NCBI RefSeq assembly: GCF_001999465.1 | Contig: NZ_MQMF01000001.1 | Location: 558,001 to 622,000 of the forward strand | Length of the DNA stretch: 64,000 bases | Source: Fictibacillus arsenicus | GTDB taxonomy: Bacteria; Bacillota; Bacilli; Bacillales; Fictibacillaceae | Direction: 5' to 3' | Shown: piece by piece, positions 56,428 through 64,000 of the stretch | How positions within the stretch are numbered: position 1 is the first letter of the stretch | How the letters are laid out: each line of letters begins with the position of its first letter | Made by a program: the position numbers and the translations under genes | The notes under the pieces: generated by a model | What the model was told of the DNA's origin: nothing | Databases searched by the model: none | Seen by the model: only the letters and a program-made list of their open reading frames with translations

Positions 56428-56653
56428 AGGCTCTTTTCTAAAAAATTGTTGCTTTTAAGTAATTTTGTTCTTTCTCATCATTGAAAAATTGATTGGAGTG
56501 GAAGGTGCAAGACTCCTGCGGGACGAGCGGTCGGGTGAGACCCTTAATGGCGCAAAGCGGCAAGGGGCTCACCGCACGCCCCGCGGAAAGCGAAGCAACC
56601 TGGAGCGGAAATCAACTACTTAAAAGAGCAACAAAGTTTGCGAAAACAGCCTT
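56428..56653 (+). repeat. Dispersed structured repeat, copy 5 (most complete)
   Basis: Outer arms AAGGCTCTTTTCTAAAAAAT..TTGTTGCTTTT and AAAAGAGCAACAAAGTTTGC..AACAGCCTT are inverted repeats. The core has GGTGAGACCCTT/AAGGGGCTCACC, two paired changes relative to other copies. 226 bp in all. Confidence 0.9.
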
Positions 56654-56695
56654 AACAAAAGAAGAGGATGATTTCAATATCATCCTATCCGTTTG

Positions 56696-56932
56696 CTAGC
56701 ACCAGCCTTTATCGCACTCGTCTACATATTTTGTTGGATTAGGAATTTCAGCTGGCTTTTCGCGTTTATAGATTTTGTCTGCATCGAATTCAAAACCCTC
56801 AGCCATTTCATACATATTCCCTTGGTTCGTAAATCGAATCTGACCGATCTCATTTTGATCGAGGTAAAGCGACATTGAGCCGCCCTTCATTTTGCCAAAT
56901 ACTCGTGAAGTTACATCTCTTCTATCGTTCAT
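56696..56932 (-). CDS. yusG: YusG, DUF2553-family protein
   Basis: 78-residue protein of unknown function. VTSRVFGKMKGGSMSLYLDQ and IGQIRFTNQGNMYEMAEGFE are conserved in Bacillus YusG. A C-terminal CDKGWC carries two Cys. Lies next to gcvH as in B. subtilis. Confidence 0.87.
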   Translation of the reverse strand: MNDRRDVTSRVFGKMKGGSMSLYLDQNEIGQIRFTNQGNMYEMAEGFEFDADKIYKREKPAEIPNPTKYVDECDKGWC

Positions 56933-56996
56933 AAAAAAATCCCTCCAAAAAAGAAATGAGCAATAAGCCTATTCTTTCCTGAAGAGATTAATTTCA

Positions 56997-57383
56997 TTAA
57001 TCTTCTTTAATTAATTCCTCATATTGTTCAGCTGTCATTAATTTTTCAAGCTCAGAGGAATCTGAAAGTTCAACAACTACCATCCATGCTTTCTCATATG
57101 GAGATTCGTTAACTAATTCTGGGCTGTCATCAAGGTCTGCATTTACTTCTACAACTTTTCCTGATACAGGAGCATATAGCTCAGAAACTGTTTTTACAGA
57201 TTCTACACTGCCGAAAGGCTCGTCCGCTGTAAGCTCATCTCCAACTTCAGGAAGCTCAACAAACACGATATCTCCAAGTTCGTCTTGTGCAAATGCCGTA
57301 ATACCGATACGAACTTTATTGCCGTCTTCTGTTTTAGTCCACTCGTGCTCTTCTGAATAGCGTAACTCTTTTGGAAATTCCAT
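56997..57383 (-). CDS. gcvH: GcvH, glycine cleavage H protein
   Basis: Lipoyl carrier of the glycine cleavage system and, in bacilli, the relay for lipoate assembly. 128 residues; the lipoylated Lys64 is in [36 protein letters not shown] precedes it. Octanoyl-GcvH is the substrate of LipA encoded at 10 kb. Confidence 0.97.
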   Translation of the reverse strand: MEFPKELRYSEEHEWTKTEDGNKVRIGITAFAQDELGDIVFVELPEVGDELTADEPFGSVESVKTVSELYAPVSGKVVEVNADLDDSPELVNESPYEKAWMVVVELSDSSELEKLMTAEQYEELIKED

Positions 57384-57456
57384 GTGTAATCCCTCCAGCT
57401 TTTCTTTGTTTTTATAGTAACTACAATAAATATTTTTATCATAGTCAGCAACAATT

Positions 57457-57816
57457 TTACTTTTTCCAAGTGTTTTCGTACTGTTCTTCCTTAAAGCCCA
57501 CTGTTACATTTTTTCCATCTGTTGCAATCGGCCTTTTGATCAGCATGCCATCAGATGCTAATAGTTCAAGAAGTTCGTCATCTGAAGCCGTTTTCATTTT
57601 CTCTTTCATACCTAATTCACGGTACTTCATGCCGCTTGTATTAAAGAATTTTTTAATCTCCAACCCGCTCTTTTGAACTAAATCTTTAAGTTCTTCCTTT
57701 GACGGAGGGTTGTCCACGATATGTACAGGCTGAAAGGCTACTTCATTTTCTTTAAGCCATTTTTTTGCTTTTTGGCATGTTGAGCATTTTGGATATTCGT
57801 ATACTGTCAGTAGCAT
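57457..57816 (-). CDS. yusI: YusI, ArsC/Spx-family protein
   Basis: 119-residue ArsC/Spx-fold protein. CxxC at residues 11-14 ([14 protein letters not shown]) as in Spx-type proteins; [20 protein letters not shown] is the conserved C-terminal part. The role may be thiol redox or RNA-polymerase interaction, unproven. ATG 57816 follows AAAAGGGGTGAT; the longer frame start at 57891 is not supported. Confidence 0.88.
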   Translation of the reverse strand: MLLTVYEYPKCSTCQKAKKWLKENEVAFQPVHIVDNPPSKEELKDLVQKSGLEIKKFFNTSGMKYRELGMKEKMKTASDDELLELLASDGMLIKRPIATDGKNVTVGFKEEQYENTWKK

Positions 57817-57975
57817 TATATCACCCCTTTTCATAGTACCACAAACTAGTGTCACCAATAAAACAAGAAATTTTACACAACTTAAACTCATTCTATAATA
57901 AGTCTTTCCCTACCATGAAGCAGAGTGGCTTTCTTGGTGGGTTCCATTATTGGGCGAGGGTATATGGAGGCGCAG

Positions 57976-58080
57976 AATTTGTCGATGGTTGTAAACTCGC
58001 GGATAAATACCTTAAATTTTTGGATTGCGACCTAAATCTCGTGGATAAACTGAACGAATTTCTGGATTGATGCTGATTTT
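57976..58080. repeat. Array of five degenerate 21-bp repeats
   Basis: Units start at 57976, 57997, 58018, 58039 and 58060. Three of the last four keep GGAT followed by A or T near position 5 (CGGATAAA, TGGATTG, TGGATAAA, TGGATTG). Reads as seven-codon periodicity in one frame (LADKYLK, FLDCDLN, LVDKLNE) but has no ribosome site. The gap 57817-58287 otherwise contains repeat fragment 6. Confidence 0.7.
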
Positions 58081-58235
58081 TTCTGGAATCGCCCTCTTAG
58101 ATTTGATTGAATACCCTAGTAGGTATCATTTGAAAACAGTTTCGGCACCCTAAAGTGTACCTGATTTGAGCGCTTTACGCTGTGTCAACCTGATATAATT
58201 AGTTTTTTGTAGAATCACCTCATTTCCACTAAAAA

Positions 58236-58277
58236 TTGGAGCGGAAATCAACCACTTCTTTACCGAAAAAGCCTTAA
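58236..58277 (+). repeat. Dispersed structured repeat, fragment 6
   Basis: Only the right end remains: TTGGAGCGGAAATCAACCAC then TTCTTTACCGAAAAAGCCTT, matching the end of copy 5. Confidence 0.65.
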
Positions 58278-58287
58278 ATAAAAAAAG

Positions 58288-58310
58288 TCCCTCCTGCAAA
58301 GCAAGAGGGA
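58288..58310 (-). terminator. Terminator of the fad operon
   Basis: TCCCTC/GAGGGA stem extended by TGC/GCA, followed by TTTTTTTATTT on the minus strand, 38 bases after the fadE stop. Confidence 0.85.
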
Positions 58311-58347
58311 AAAGGTTTTTTTGAAGGTTGGCGTAAATAAAAATTAA

Positions 58348-60135
58348 TTAAACAACGTAGCGTTCTTCTTCAAGAAGCAATACAGCGATTTCGCGCTTCT
58401 TCTTGATCACATTCACAGGCGTATGGCGTGTCAGCTTCTTTAATGCAGAAAGCATCATGCGCAGCATATCCCCTTCTTCAACAGCAATGATGGATTCCTT
58501 CGCATGTGCTTCAATGCGGTTGAAGGCTTCCTGGCAATACACTTCAGTGTAAAGAAGCTTTTGTTTTGCCTTTTCTGCTCCAAACTTACTGATGGCTTTT
58601 TCCGTACGCAGCAGTACAGATTCCATGCTGTAAATCTCGCTGATAATATCCGCAAGATTCGCTAATACTTCTTGCTCCTGCTCAAGCTTAGGACCAAATT
58701 TTTGGACAGCAAGACCAGCAGTCATCAAGAAAATTTTCTTAGCCATAGAGACTAAGTACTTTTCTTGATCCAGTGGTTCAGTACCGACTTCTACAGGCAT
58801 AAGCATCATCAGTTCTTGCTGAAGAGCAGTTGCTTTTTGAATCAATGGCAGTTCATTCTTCATCGCCTTTTTAACGAGTGTACCTGGAACAAGCAAGCGG
58901 TTGATCTCGTTTGTTCCCTCAAAAATACGGTTAATACGGGAATCACGGTATGCTCCCTCGATCTCGTATTCTGACATGAAGCCGTATCCGCCATGGATTT
59001 GAACGCCTTCATCAACTACGTAATCCAGTGTTTCAGAAGCAAATACTTTATTCAGTGAACATTCGATCGCGTATTCAGCAATTGCTTTTGCAAGTTCACG
59101 TCCGTCCTTTTGCTTCTCATCTGAAAGTGCACCTAAGCGGTTTTCGAAAAGACCTACTGTTCTGTAAACAGAGCTTTCAGATGCGAAAGTCGAAATCGCC
59201 ATGTTTGCAAGCTTTTCTTGAATCAAGCTGAAAGAACTGATCTTGCGTTTGAACTGCTGGCGTTCGTTTGCATATTTTACAGAAACTTCGAATGCACGTT
59301 TGGCAGCTCCTACACAACCTAAAGCTAGCTTGTATCGGCCGATATTTAGAATGTTAAATGCGATCAAATGGCCTTTTCCAGCTTCCCATAAAAGATTTTC
59401 CTTTGGTACAGCCACATCTTCCAAAATTAATGTACGTGTAGATGAACTCTTGATACCCATTTTCTTTTCTTCAGGTCCAGTAGAGACGCCTTCGAACCCT
59501 CTTTCAACGATAAAAGCAGAGAATTTTTCGCCGTCGATCTTAGCATATACAACGAAAACATCAGCAAATGCAGAGTTCGTGATCCATTGCTTTTCACCGT
59601 TTAAAATATAGTGAGTACCTTCAGCATTAAGCTTCGCCGTTGTTCTAGCACCAAGCGCATCAGACCCTGAACCAGGCTCTGTTAAAGCATAAGCTGCAAT
59701 CTTTTCTCCAGTTGCTAACTCTGGCAGATACTTATTCTTTTGTTCTTCGTTTCCAAAAAGAACAATAGGAAGAGAACCGATCCCTACATGAGCTCCATAA
59801 CTAATTGAAAACCCGCGTCCACGAGCAAATTTTTCAGTGATCAGTGATGATGAAATCTTATCTAGACCAAGTCCGCCGTATTCTTCCGGGACATCTGCTC
59901 CTAAAAGGCCAAGTTCACCTGCTTTTGTAAGCAATTTGCGTGATACTTCAAAATCATGGTCTTCCATCTTTTCAAGCTGCGGCACCACTTCTTTTGCAAC
60001 GAAGTCTTCTGTTGTCTTTGCGATCATCAAGTGTTCTTCTGAAAAATCTTCCGGTGTGTAAATATCTGCTGCAGCAAGGTCTTCGATTAAAAAACTTCCG
60101 CCGATAATCTCTTTTTCCGCTGTGTTTGACATCAT
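58348..60135 (-). CDS. fadE: FadE, acyl-CoA dehydrogenase
   Basis: FAD-dependent first step of fatty-acid beta-oxidation, 595 residues, longer than typical 380-residue enzymes as in B. subtilis FadE (YusJ). YALTEPGSGSDALGARTTAK binds FAD; the YxxxRxxxRIFEGTNEINR region (AYRDSRINRIFEGTNEINRL) carries the typical helix. A C-terminal extension of about 180 residues follows. AGGAGG precedes two ATGs; the first is used. Third gene of fadN-fadA-fadE. Confidence 0.95.
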   Translation of the reverse strand: MMSNTAEKEIIGGSFLIEDLAAADIYTPEDFSEEHLMIAKTTEDFVAKEVVPQLEKMEDHDFEVSRKLLTKAGELGLLGADVPEEYGGLGLDKISSSLITEKFARGRGFSISYGAHVGIGSLPIVLFGNEEQKNKYLPELATGEKIAAYALTEPGSGSDALGARTTAKLNAEGTHYILNGEKQWITNSAFADVFVVYAKIDGEKFSAFIVERGFEGVSTGPEEKKMGIKSSSTRTLILEDVAVPKENLLWEAGKGHLIAFNILNIGRYKLALGCVGAAKRAFEVSVKYANERQQFKRKISSFSLIQEKLANMAISTFASESSVYRTVGLFENRLGALSDEKQKDGRELAKAIAEYAIECSLNKVFASETLDYVVDEGVQIHGGYGFMSEYEIEGAYRDSRINRIFEGTNEINRLLVPGTLVKKAMKNELPLIQKATALQQELMMLMPVEVGTEPLDQEKYLVSMAKKIFLMTAGLAVQKFGPKLEQEQEVLANLADIISEIYSMESVLLRTEKAISKFGAEKAKQKLLYTEVYCQEAFNRIEAHAKESIIAVEEGDMLRMMLSALKKLTRHTPVNVIKKKREIAVLLLEEERYVV

Positions 60136-60150
60136 TATTCTCCTCCTTTT

Positions 60151-61332
60151 TTATCCAACAAGTTCAAATACGCCTGCTGCACCCATTCCGCCGCCGATAC
60201 ACATTGTCACAATACCGAACTGCTCATTTCGGCGCTTCATTTCGTGAAGCAATGTAAGTGTAAGTTTCGTTCCGGAGCAACCAAGCGGATGTCCAAGCGC
60301 AATTGCTCCGCCATTCACGTTTACTTTGCTTTCATCCAGATTAAGTTCACGGATCACCTGAACGGCCTGCGAGGCAAAAGCTTCATTTAATTCAAACAAT
60401 CCAATATCTGATAGCTCCAGACCTGCCATCTTCAATGCTTTTGGAATAGCAGCAACAGGACCGACTCCCATAATGTCCGGTGCTACACCAGCCACCGCAA
60501 AAGAACGAAATTTCAGCAGAGGTGTTAATCCTTCTGCAATCGCTTTTTCTCTGTTCATTACTAACACAGAGGCTGCTCCATCACTTGTCTGCGAAGAGTT
60601 TCCTGCTGTTACAGAACCAGTCGGAGTAAATGCCGGGCGCAGTTTGCCTAACACTTCTAAAGAAGTATCAGGACGAACACCTTCGTCGACAGAAACCGCG
60701 ATTTCTTTTTCAACAAGTTTCGATTGTTCATCCAGCCAGCGCTTCATTACGGAAACCGGAACGATCTCGTCATTAAATTTTCCTTCTTTAATTGCCGCTG
60801 CAGCTTTTTGGTGGCTTCTTACTGCAAATTCATCCTGATCCTGACGCGAAACGCCGAATCTTCTAGCCACTTCTTCAGCGGTGTGTCCCATTCCCATATA
60901 ATATTGAGGAACTGTTTCTACCAAATAAGGATTTGGTTTAACGACGTGCCCAACAACAGGTACAAGACTCATAGATTCTGCTCCGCCTGCAATGATAGCG
61001 TCAGCAGCGCCAAGCATAATCTTTTCTGCCCCATAAGCAATACTTTGCAGACCCGAAGAACAGAACCGGTTGATTGTAATAGCCGGTACCGTTTCAGGCA
61101 GACCAGCACGTGCTCCGATCAAACGAGCCATGTTCATTCCTTGTTCTGCTTCAGGAACAGCACATCCAATGATCAGGTCATCGATCGGACCATTGTAATT
61201 TCCAGCACGCTGCAGTGTTTCTTTAATCGTTACTGCCGCTAATTCATCCGGCCTCATATGTGCAAAAGATCCTTTTTTCGCTTTCCCGACAGCTGTTCGT
61301 GCACCTGCTACTATGACTGCATCTTTTAACAT
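60151..61332 (-). CDS. fadA: FadA, acetyl-CoA C-acyltransferase (thiolase)
   Basis: Final thiolytic step of beta-oxidation. 393 residues. Catalytic Cys in [15 protein letters not shown] (about residue 88), His in [14 protein letters not shown] and Cys in [17 protein letters not shown] is also conserved. Lies between fadN and fadE with gaps of 16 and 15 bases. Confidence 0.96.
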   Translation of the reverse strand: MLKDAVIVAGARTAVGKAKKGSFAHMRPDELAAVTIKETLQRAGNYNGPIDDLIIGCAVPEAEQGMNMARLIGARAGLPETVPAITINRFCSSGLQSIAYGAEKIMLGAADAIIAGGAESMSLVPVVGHVVKPNPYLVETVPQYYMGMGHTAEEVARRFGVSRQDQDEFAVRSHQKAAAAIKEGKFNDEIVPVSVMKRWLDEQSKLVEKEIAVSVDEGVRPDTSLEVLGKLRPAFTPTGSVTAGNSSQTSDGAASVLVMNREKAIAEGLTPLLKFRSFAVAGVAPDIMGVGPVAAIPKALKMAGLELSDIGLFELNEAFASQAVQVIRELNLDESKVNVNGGAIALGHPLGCSGTKLTLTLLHEMKRRNEQFGIVTMCIGGGMGAAGVFELVG

Positions 61333-61348
61333 CCGTTTCTTCCCCCCT

Positions 61349-63745
61349 TTAGTTCCTTAACGGCTTGCCTTTTACAAGCATGTGCTGCATTCTCGCCTGG
61401 CTCTTCGGTTCCCCTGCAAGGCTTAAAAATGCTTCTCTTTCAAGATCAAGCAGATATTGTTCATCTAAAAATGTTCCTTCAGGCACCCTTCCTCCTGCTA
61501 AAACAAATGCTAGTTTCTTAGCAATCTTTAAATCATGTTCAGAAATGTACTGGCTGAAATGCATCGTTTGTGCACCGAGTGCAAGCGTTGCATATCCAGC
61601 TTCCCCAACCACTGGAATCTTCTTTTTAACAGGCGCTTTGTAGCCAAGGTCTGAAAGTGCAATAACCTGACTTTTCGCATCATGTAAAAGATGATCGCCA
61701 TTAACTGAGATATTGTCTTCGTTTCTTAAGAATCCTAGTTTTCGAGCTTCTTGGGCTGATGTTGAAACTTTCGCCATCGCGATTGTTTCAAATGCCTGAT
61801 TCGCTACCTTTTGCAAATCGCCTCTTGCACCTTCCGGAAGCTGTTCTAATAGACGGATATAGAGCTCCTTGTTTCCGCCTCCCCCAGGAATGAGTCCGAC
61901 TCCAGTTTCAACGAGACCCATGTAAGTTTCAGAAGACATCTGCAATCTTGCAGCAGGCAATGATACTTCAACTCCGCCGCCGAGCGTCATTCCGAAGTTA
62001 GCAGCTATAACAGGCTTTGAACTGTATCTCACTCTTGCCATCGCTTGCTGGAACTGGCGAACCATCATATCGAGTTCAAAGAAGTTATCATCTTGTGCTT
62101 CCATTAAAATGAGCATGAGATTTGCGCCAACACAGAAGTTCTTCCCTTGGTTTCCGATAACAAGCCCTTTGTAGTTTTTCTCTACTTCGTCGATCGCCTG
62201 ATGAAGCATCATTATGATTTCAGGTCCGATCGCATTATTCGGTGATGTAAATTCTAAGCCCGCTACATCATCTCCTAAATCGATCAAGGTAGCTCCGCCA
62301 TTTTTCGTGATCACATTGCCCTTTTCTTTAAGACGGCTTAAGTGAATTACTTTCTTATTTTCTTCTACAGGCAAATAAGTTCCATTGTGGTAGTACGACA
62401 CATCACCTTCAGCTTTTGAGTAGAATGATGTTTTCTCTGATTGAAGCAGTTCTTCCACCCATTGCGGAATCGTCTCTCCTTCAGATTTCATTCTTTCTAC
62501 TGATTCGGGGAGCCCGATTGCATCCCAAATCTCAAACGGTCCGTGTTCCCAGCCGAATCCCCATTTCATCGCCTGGTCGATCGCTACAAGATCGTCCGCG
62601 ATTTCATAGCATTTTTCTGCCGAATATAGAAGAACAGGTTTAATGATGTCCCAAAGGAGCTTGCCTGCACGGTCTTCACTATATAAAAGCGCTTTCACTT
62701 TCTGGTTCGTTGTTTTCATTTGTTTAGCAGCTTCAAGGGTTGCAGTTTTCATCTTTGAACGCGGCTTGTATTCAAGTGTTTTAGGGTCAAGCTCTAGAAT
62801 TTCGCTGCCTGTTTTGCTTCTTTGCTTTAAATAGAAGCCCTGGCCATTCTTGCTCCCTGTCCACCCTTTATCAACCATTTCATTTAGAAAATCAGGAATC
62901 TCAAAAACTTCTTTTTCCTTGCCGTCCACTTGTTCGTAAACGTTTCTTGCTACATGAAGGAATGTATCTAGACCAACGACATCCAGCGTTCTGAACGTTG
63001 CAGATTTTGGACGGCCGATAAGAGGTCCAGTTACAGAATCCACTTCACCGACAGTGTAGCCTTGTTTCATCATTTCTTGCATCGTTACCATAAGTCCATA
63101 TGTGCCGATGCGGTTCGCGATAAAGTTCGGTGTATCTTTTGCTTCAACTACACCTTTTCCAAGAACGTTCTCACCAAAATTTCTAATAAACTGTACGATT
63201 TCTGGTTTTGTGTCTTCAGTAGGAATGATCTCCAGCAACTTTAAATATCTTGGAGGATTGAAAAAATGAGTTCCTAAAAAATGAGATCTAAAATCTTCTG
63301 ATCGGCCTTCAGCCATCGAATGAATGGAGATACCAGATGTATTAGATGTTACGATGCTTCCAGGCTTACGGTATAGGTCAACCTTTTCAAAAAGCTTTTG
63401 CTTAACATCGAGACGTTCGACGACAACCTCAATGATCCAGTCTACATCTTTCAGCTTCTCTAGATCGTCTGTTAAATTTCCAATTGTAATTAAATCAAGG
63501 TTTTCTTTCACCGCAAGCGGGGCTGGTTTTTGTTTAAGTAATTTTTGTGTTGCTGTTAAGGTAAATTTGTTTCGGAATGCCGGGTGATCTTCCGTGATTC
63601 CCTTTGCTTTTTCTTCTTCACTTAAAGAAGGCGGGACAATATCCAATAACAAGGTTGGGATTCCGACGTTGGCTAGATGAGCAGCAATGCCCGATCCCAT
63701 TACACCAGAACCCAGTACAGCGGCTTTTCGGATTTGACGAGACAA
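61349..63745 (-). CDS. fadN: FadN, enoyl-CoA hydratase/3-hydroxyacyl-CoA dehydrogenase
   Basis: Two-domain beta-oxidation enzyme, 798 residues. The N-terminal dehydrogenase has VLGSGVMGSGIAAHLANVG (10-28) and HFFNPPRYLKLLEIIPT; the C-terminal crotonase domain has NQGKNFCVGANL and GGGVEVSLPAA. The order is reversed relative to E. coli FadB, as in B. subtilis YusL. TTG start with GGGGG nine bases upstream. A FadR box lies 20 bases before the start. Confidence 0.95.
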   Translation of the reverse strand: MSRQIRKAAVLGSGVMGSGIAAHLANVGIPTLLLDIVPPSLSEEEKAKGITEDHPAFRNKFTLTATQKLLKQKPAPLAVKENLDLITIGNLTDDLEKLKDVDWIIEVVVERLDVKQKLFEKVDLYRKPGSIVTSNTSGISIHSMAEGRSEDFRSHFLGTHFFNPPRYLKLLEIIPTEDTKPEIVQFIRNFGENVLGKGVVEAKDTPNFIANRIGTYGLMVTMQEMMKQGYTVGEVDSVTGPLIGRPKSATFRTLDVVGLDTFLHVARNVYEQVDGKEKEVFEIPDFLNEMVDKGWTGSKNGQGFYLKQRSKTGSEILELDPKTLEYKPRSKMKTATLEAAKQMKTTNQKVKALLYSEDRAGKLLWDIIKPVLLYSAEKCYEIADDLVAIDQAMKWGFGWEHGPFEIWDAIGLPESVERMKSEGETIPQWVEELLQSEKTSFYSKAEGDVSYYHNGTYLPVEENKKVIHLSRLKEKGNVITKNGGATLIDLGDDVAGLEFTSPNNAIGPEIIMMLHQAIDEVEKNYKGLVIGNQGKNFCVGANLMLILMEAQDDNFFELDMMVRQFQQAMARVRYSSKPVIAANFGMTLGGGVEVSLPAARLQMSSETYMGLVETGVGLIPGGGGNKELYIRLLEQLPEGARGDLQKVANQAFETIAMAKVSTSAQEARKLGFLRNEDNISVNGDHLLHDAKSQVIALSDLGYKAPVKKKIPVVGEAGYATLALGAQTMHFSQYISEHDLKIAKKLAFVLAGGRVPEGTFLDEQYLLDLEREAFLSLAGEPKSQARMQHMLVKGKPLRN

Positions 63746-63764
63746 AATAGACTTCCCCCTTTAT

Positions 63765-63782
63765 TGAATGAATACTCATTCA
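63765..63782. promoter_or_regulatory. FadR operator
   Basis: TGAATGAGTATTCATTCA on the minus strand matches the Bacillus FadR (YsiA) consensus TGAATGANTANTCATTCA at every defined position. It should repress fadNAE until long-chain acyl-CoA is present. Confidence 0.93.
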
Positions 63783-63818
63783 TTTTTTATCCATAAAAAA
63801 ATTAATTAGCCTATATTC

Positions 63819-63847
63819 AATATAAAATATATTCAGAATTTTAGCAA
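63819..63847 (-). promoter_or_regulatory. Candidate promoter of the fad operon
   Basis: TTGCTA (63842-63847) and TATATT (63819-63824) on the minus strand with a 17-base spacer; the FadR box would then lie about 30 bases into the transcript. Confidence 0.45.
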
Positions 63848-63879
63848 TAGTTCTGAACTATTTCTTTAAATAGTTTCTA

Positions 63880-63919
63880 AAATGACAGGGGTCTGTCCCG
63901 GGACAGACCCCTGTCATTT
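63880..63919. repeat. Perfect 40-bp palindrome
   Basis: AAATGACAGGGGTCTGTCCC followed immediately by its exact reverse complement. No loop bases. It abuts a truncated copy of the structured repeat. Confidence 0.85.
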
Positions 63920-63937
63920 CAGCATCACATCATCTAG

Positions 63938-64000
63938 CTCACCGCCCGCCCCGCGGAAAGCGAGCATCCTGGAACGGAAATCAATTACTATCAATAGCAA
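63938..64000 (+). repeat. Dispersed structured repeat, copy 7 (partial)
   Basis: Starts inside the core at CTCACCGCCCGCCCCGCGG and runs through GGAACGGAAATCAATTACT to the window edge. The left half is missing, replaced by unrelated sequence and the palindrome. Confidence 0.8.

Overview
The window comes from an endospore-forming Bacillaceae chromosome. Gene content and order follow the Bacillus subtilis yut-yun-yur-yus segment: yutH-yutG-yutF-yutE-yutD-yutC-lipA-lytH-yunB-yunC-yunF, then sufCDSUB-yurZ-metNIQ, then yusE-yusF-yusG-gcvH-yusI-fadE-fadA-fadN. Spore genes (YutH, YunB, YhcN-type lipoprotein, a GerA-type receptor operon), strong AGGAGG ribosome sites and frequent TTG/GTG starts fit this. 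A Fictibacillus-like genus is a guess that sequence alone cannot settle.

Layout: 1-1928 is the start of an arginine operon (argC-argJ, argJ cut by the window edge). 2036-20825 is mostly conserved housekeeping: redox enzymes, the yut/yun genes, lipoate synthesis, an NSS amino-acid transporter with its 34-residue small subunit, a lysine-riboswitch-controlled NhaC-type transporter, and dfrA/thyA. 21002-42017 is an accessory region. It holds a ger operon, several luciferase-like flavin oxidoreductases, small regulators, two copies of the ribulose-monophosphate (hxl) locus (one decaying), a UGA-containing thioredoxin, two YitT copies (one decaying), and remnants of Tn3- and IS110-family transposons. 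42236-63847 returns to the conserved backbone: the suf operon, methionine ABC importer under a SAM riboswitch, sigI-rsgI, the yus genes and the fad beta-oxidation operon under a FadR box.

Most striking: the thioredoxin gene at 34822-35130 is intact except for an in-frame TGA exactly where the first catalytic Cys of W-C-x-x-C belongs. It is followed at the right distance by a hairpin with a GGGUCC apical loop, which is what a bacterial selenocysteine insertion (SECIS) element looks like. A nonsense mutation remains possible because neighbouring genes are decaying.

A second theme is a dispersed structured repeat of about 140-225 bp, with five full or near-full copies and two partial ones. Its central stem shows compensatory changes between copies. 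One copy sits between the SAM riboswitch terminator and metN. Further signals are a triple 30-bp-spaced operator in front of both hxlA genes, paired operators for an Rrf2 regulator, and two arrays of degenerate 21-bp repeats.
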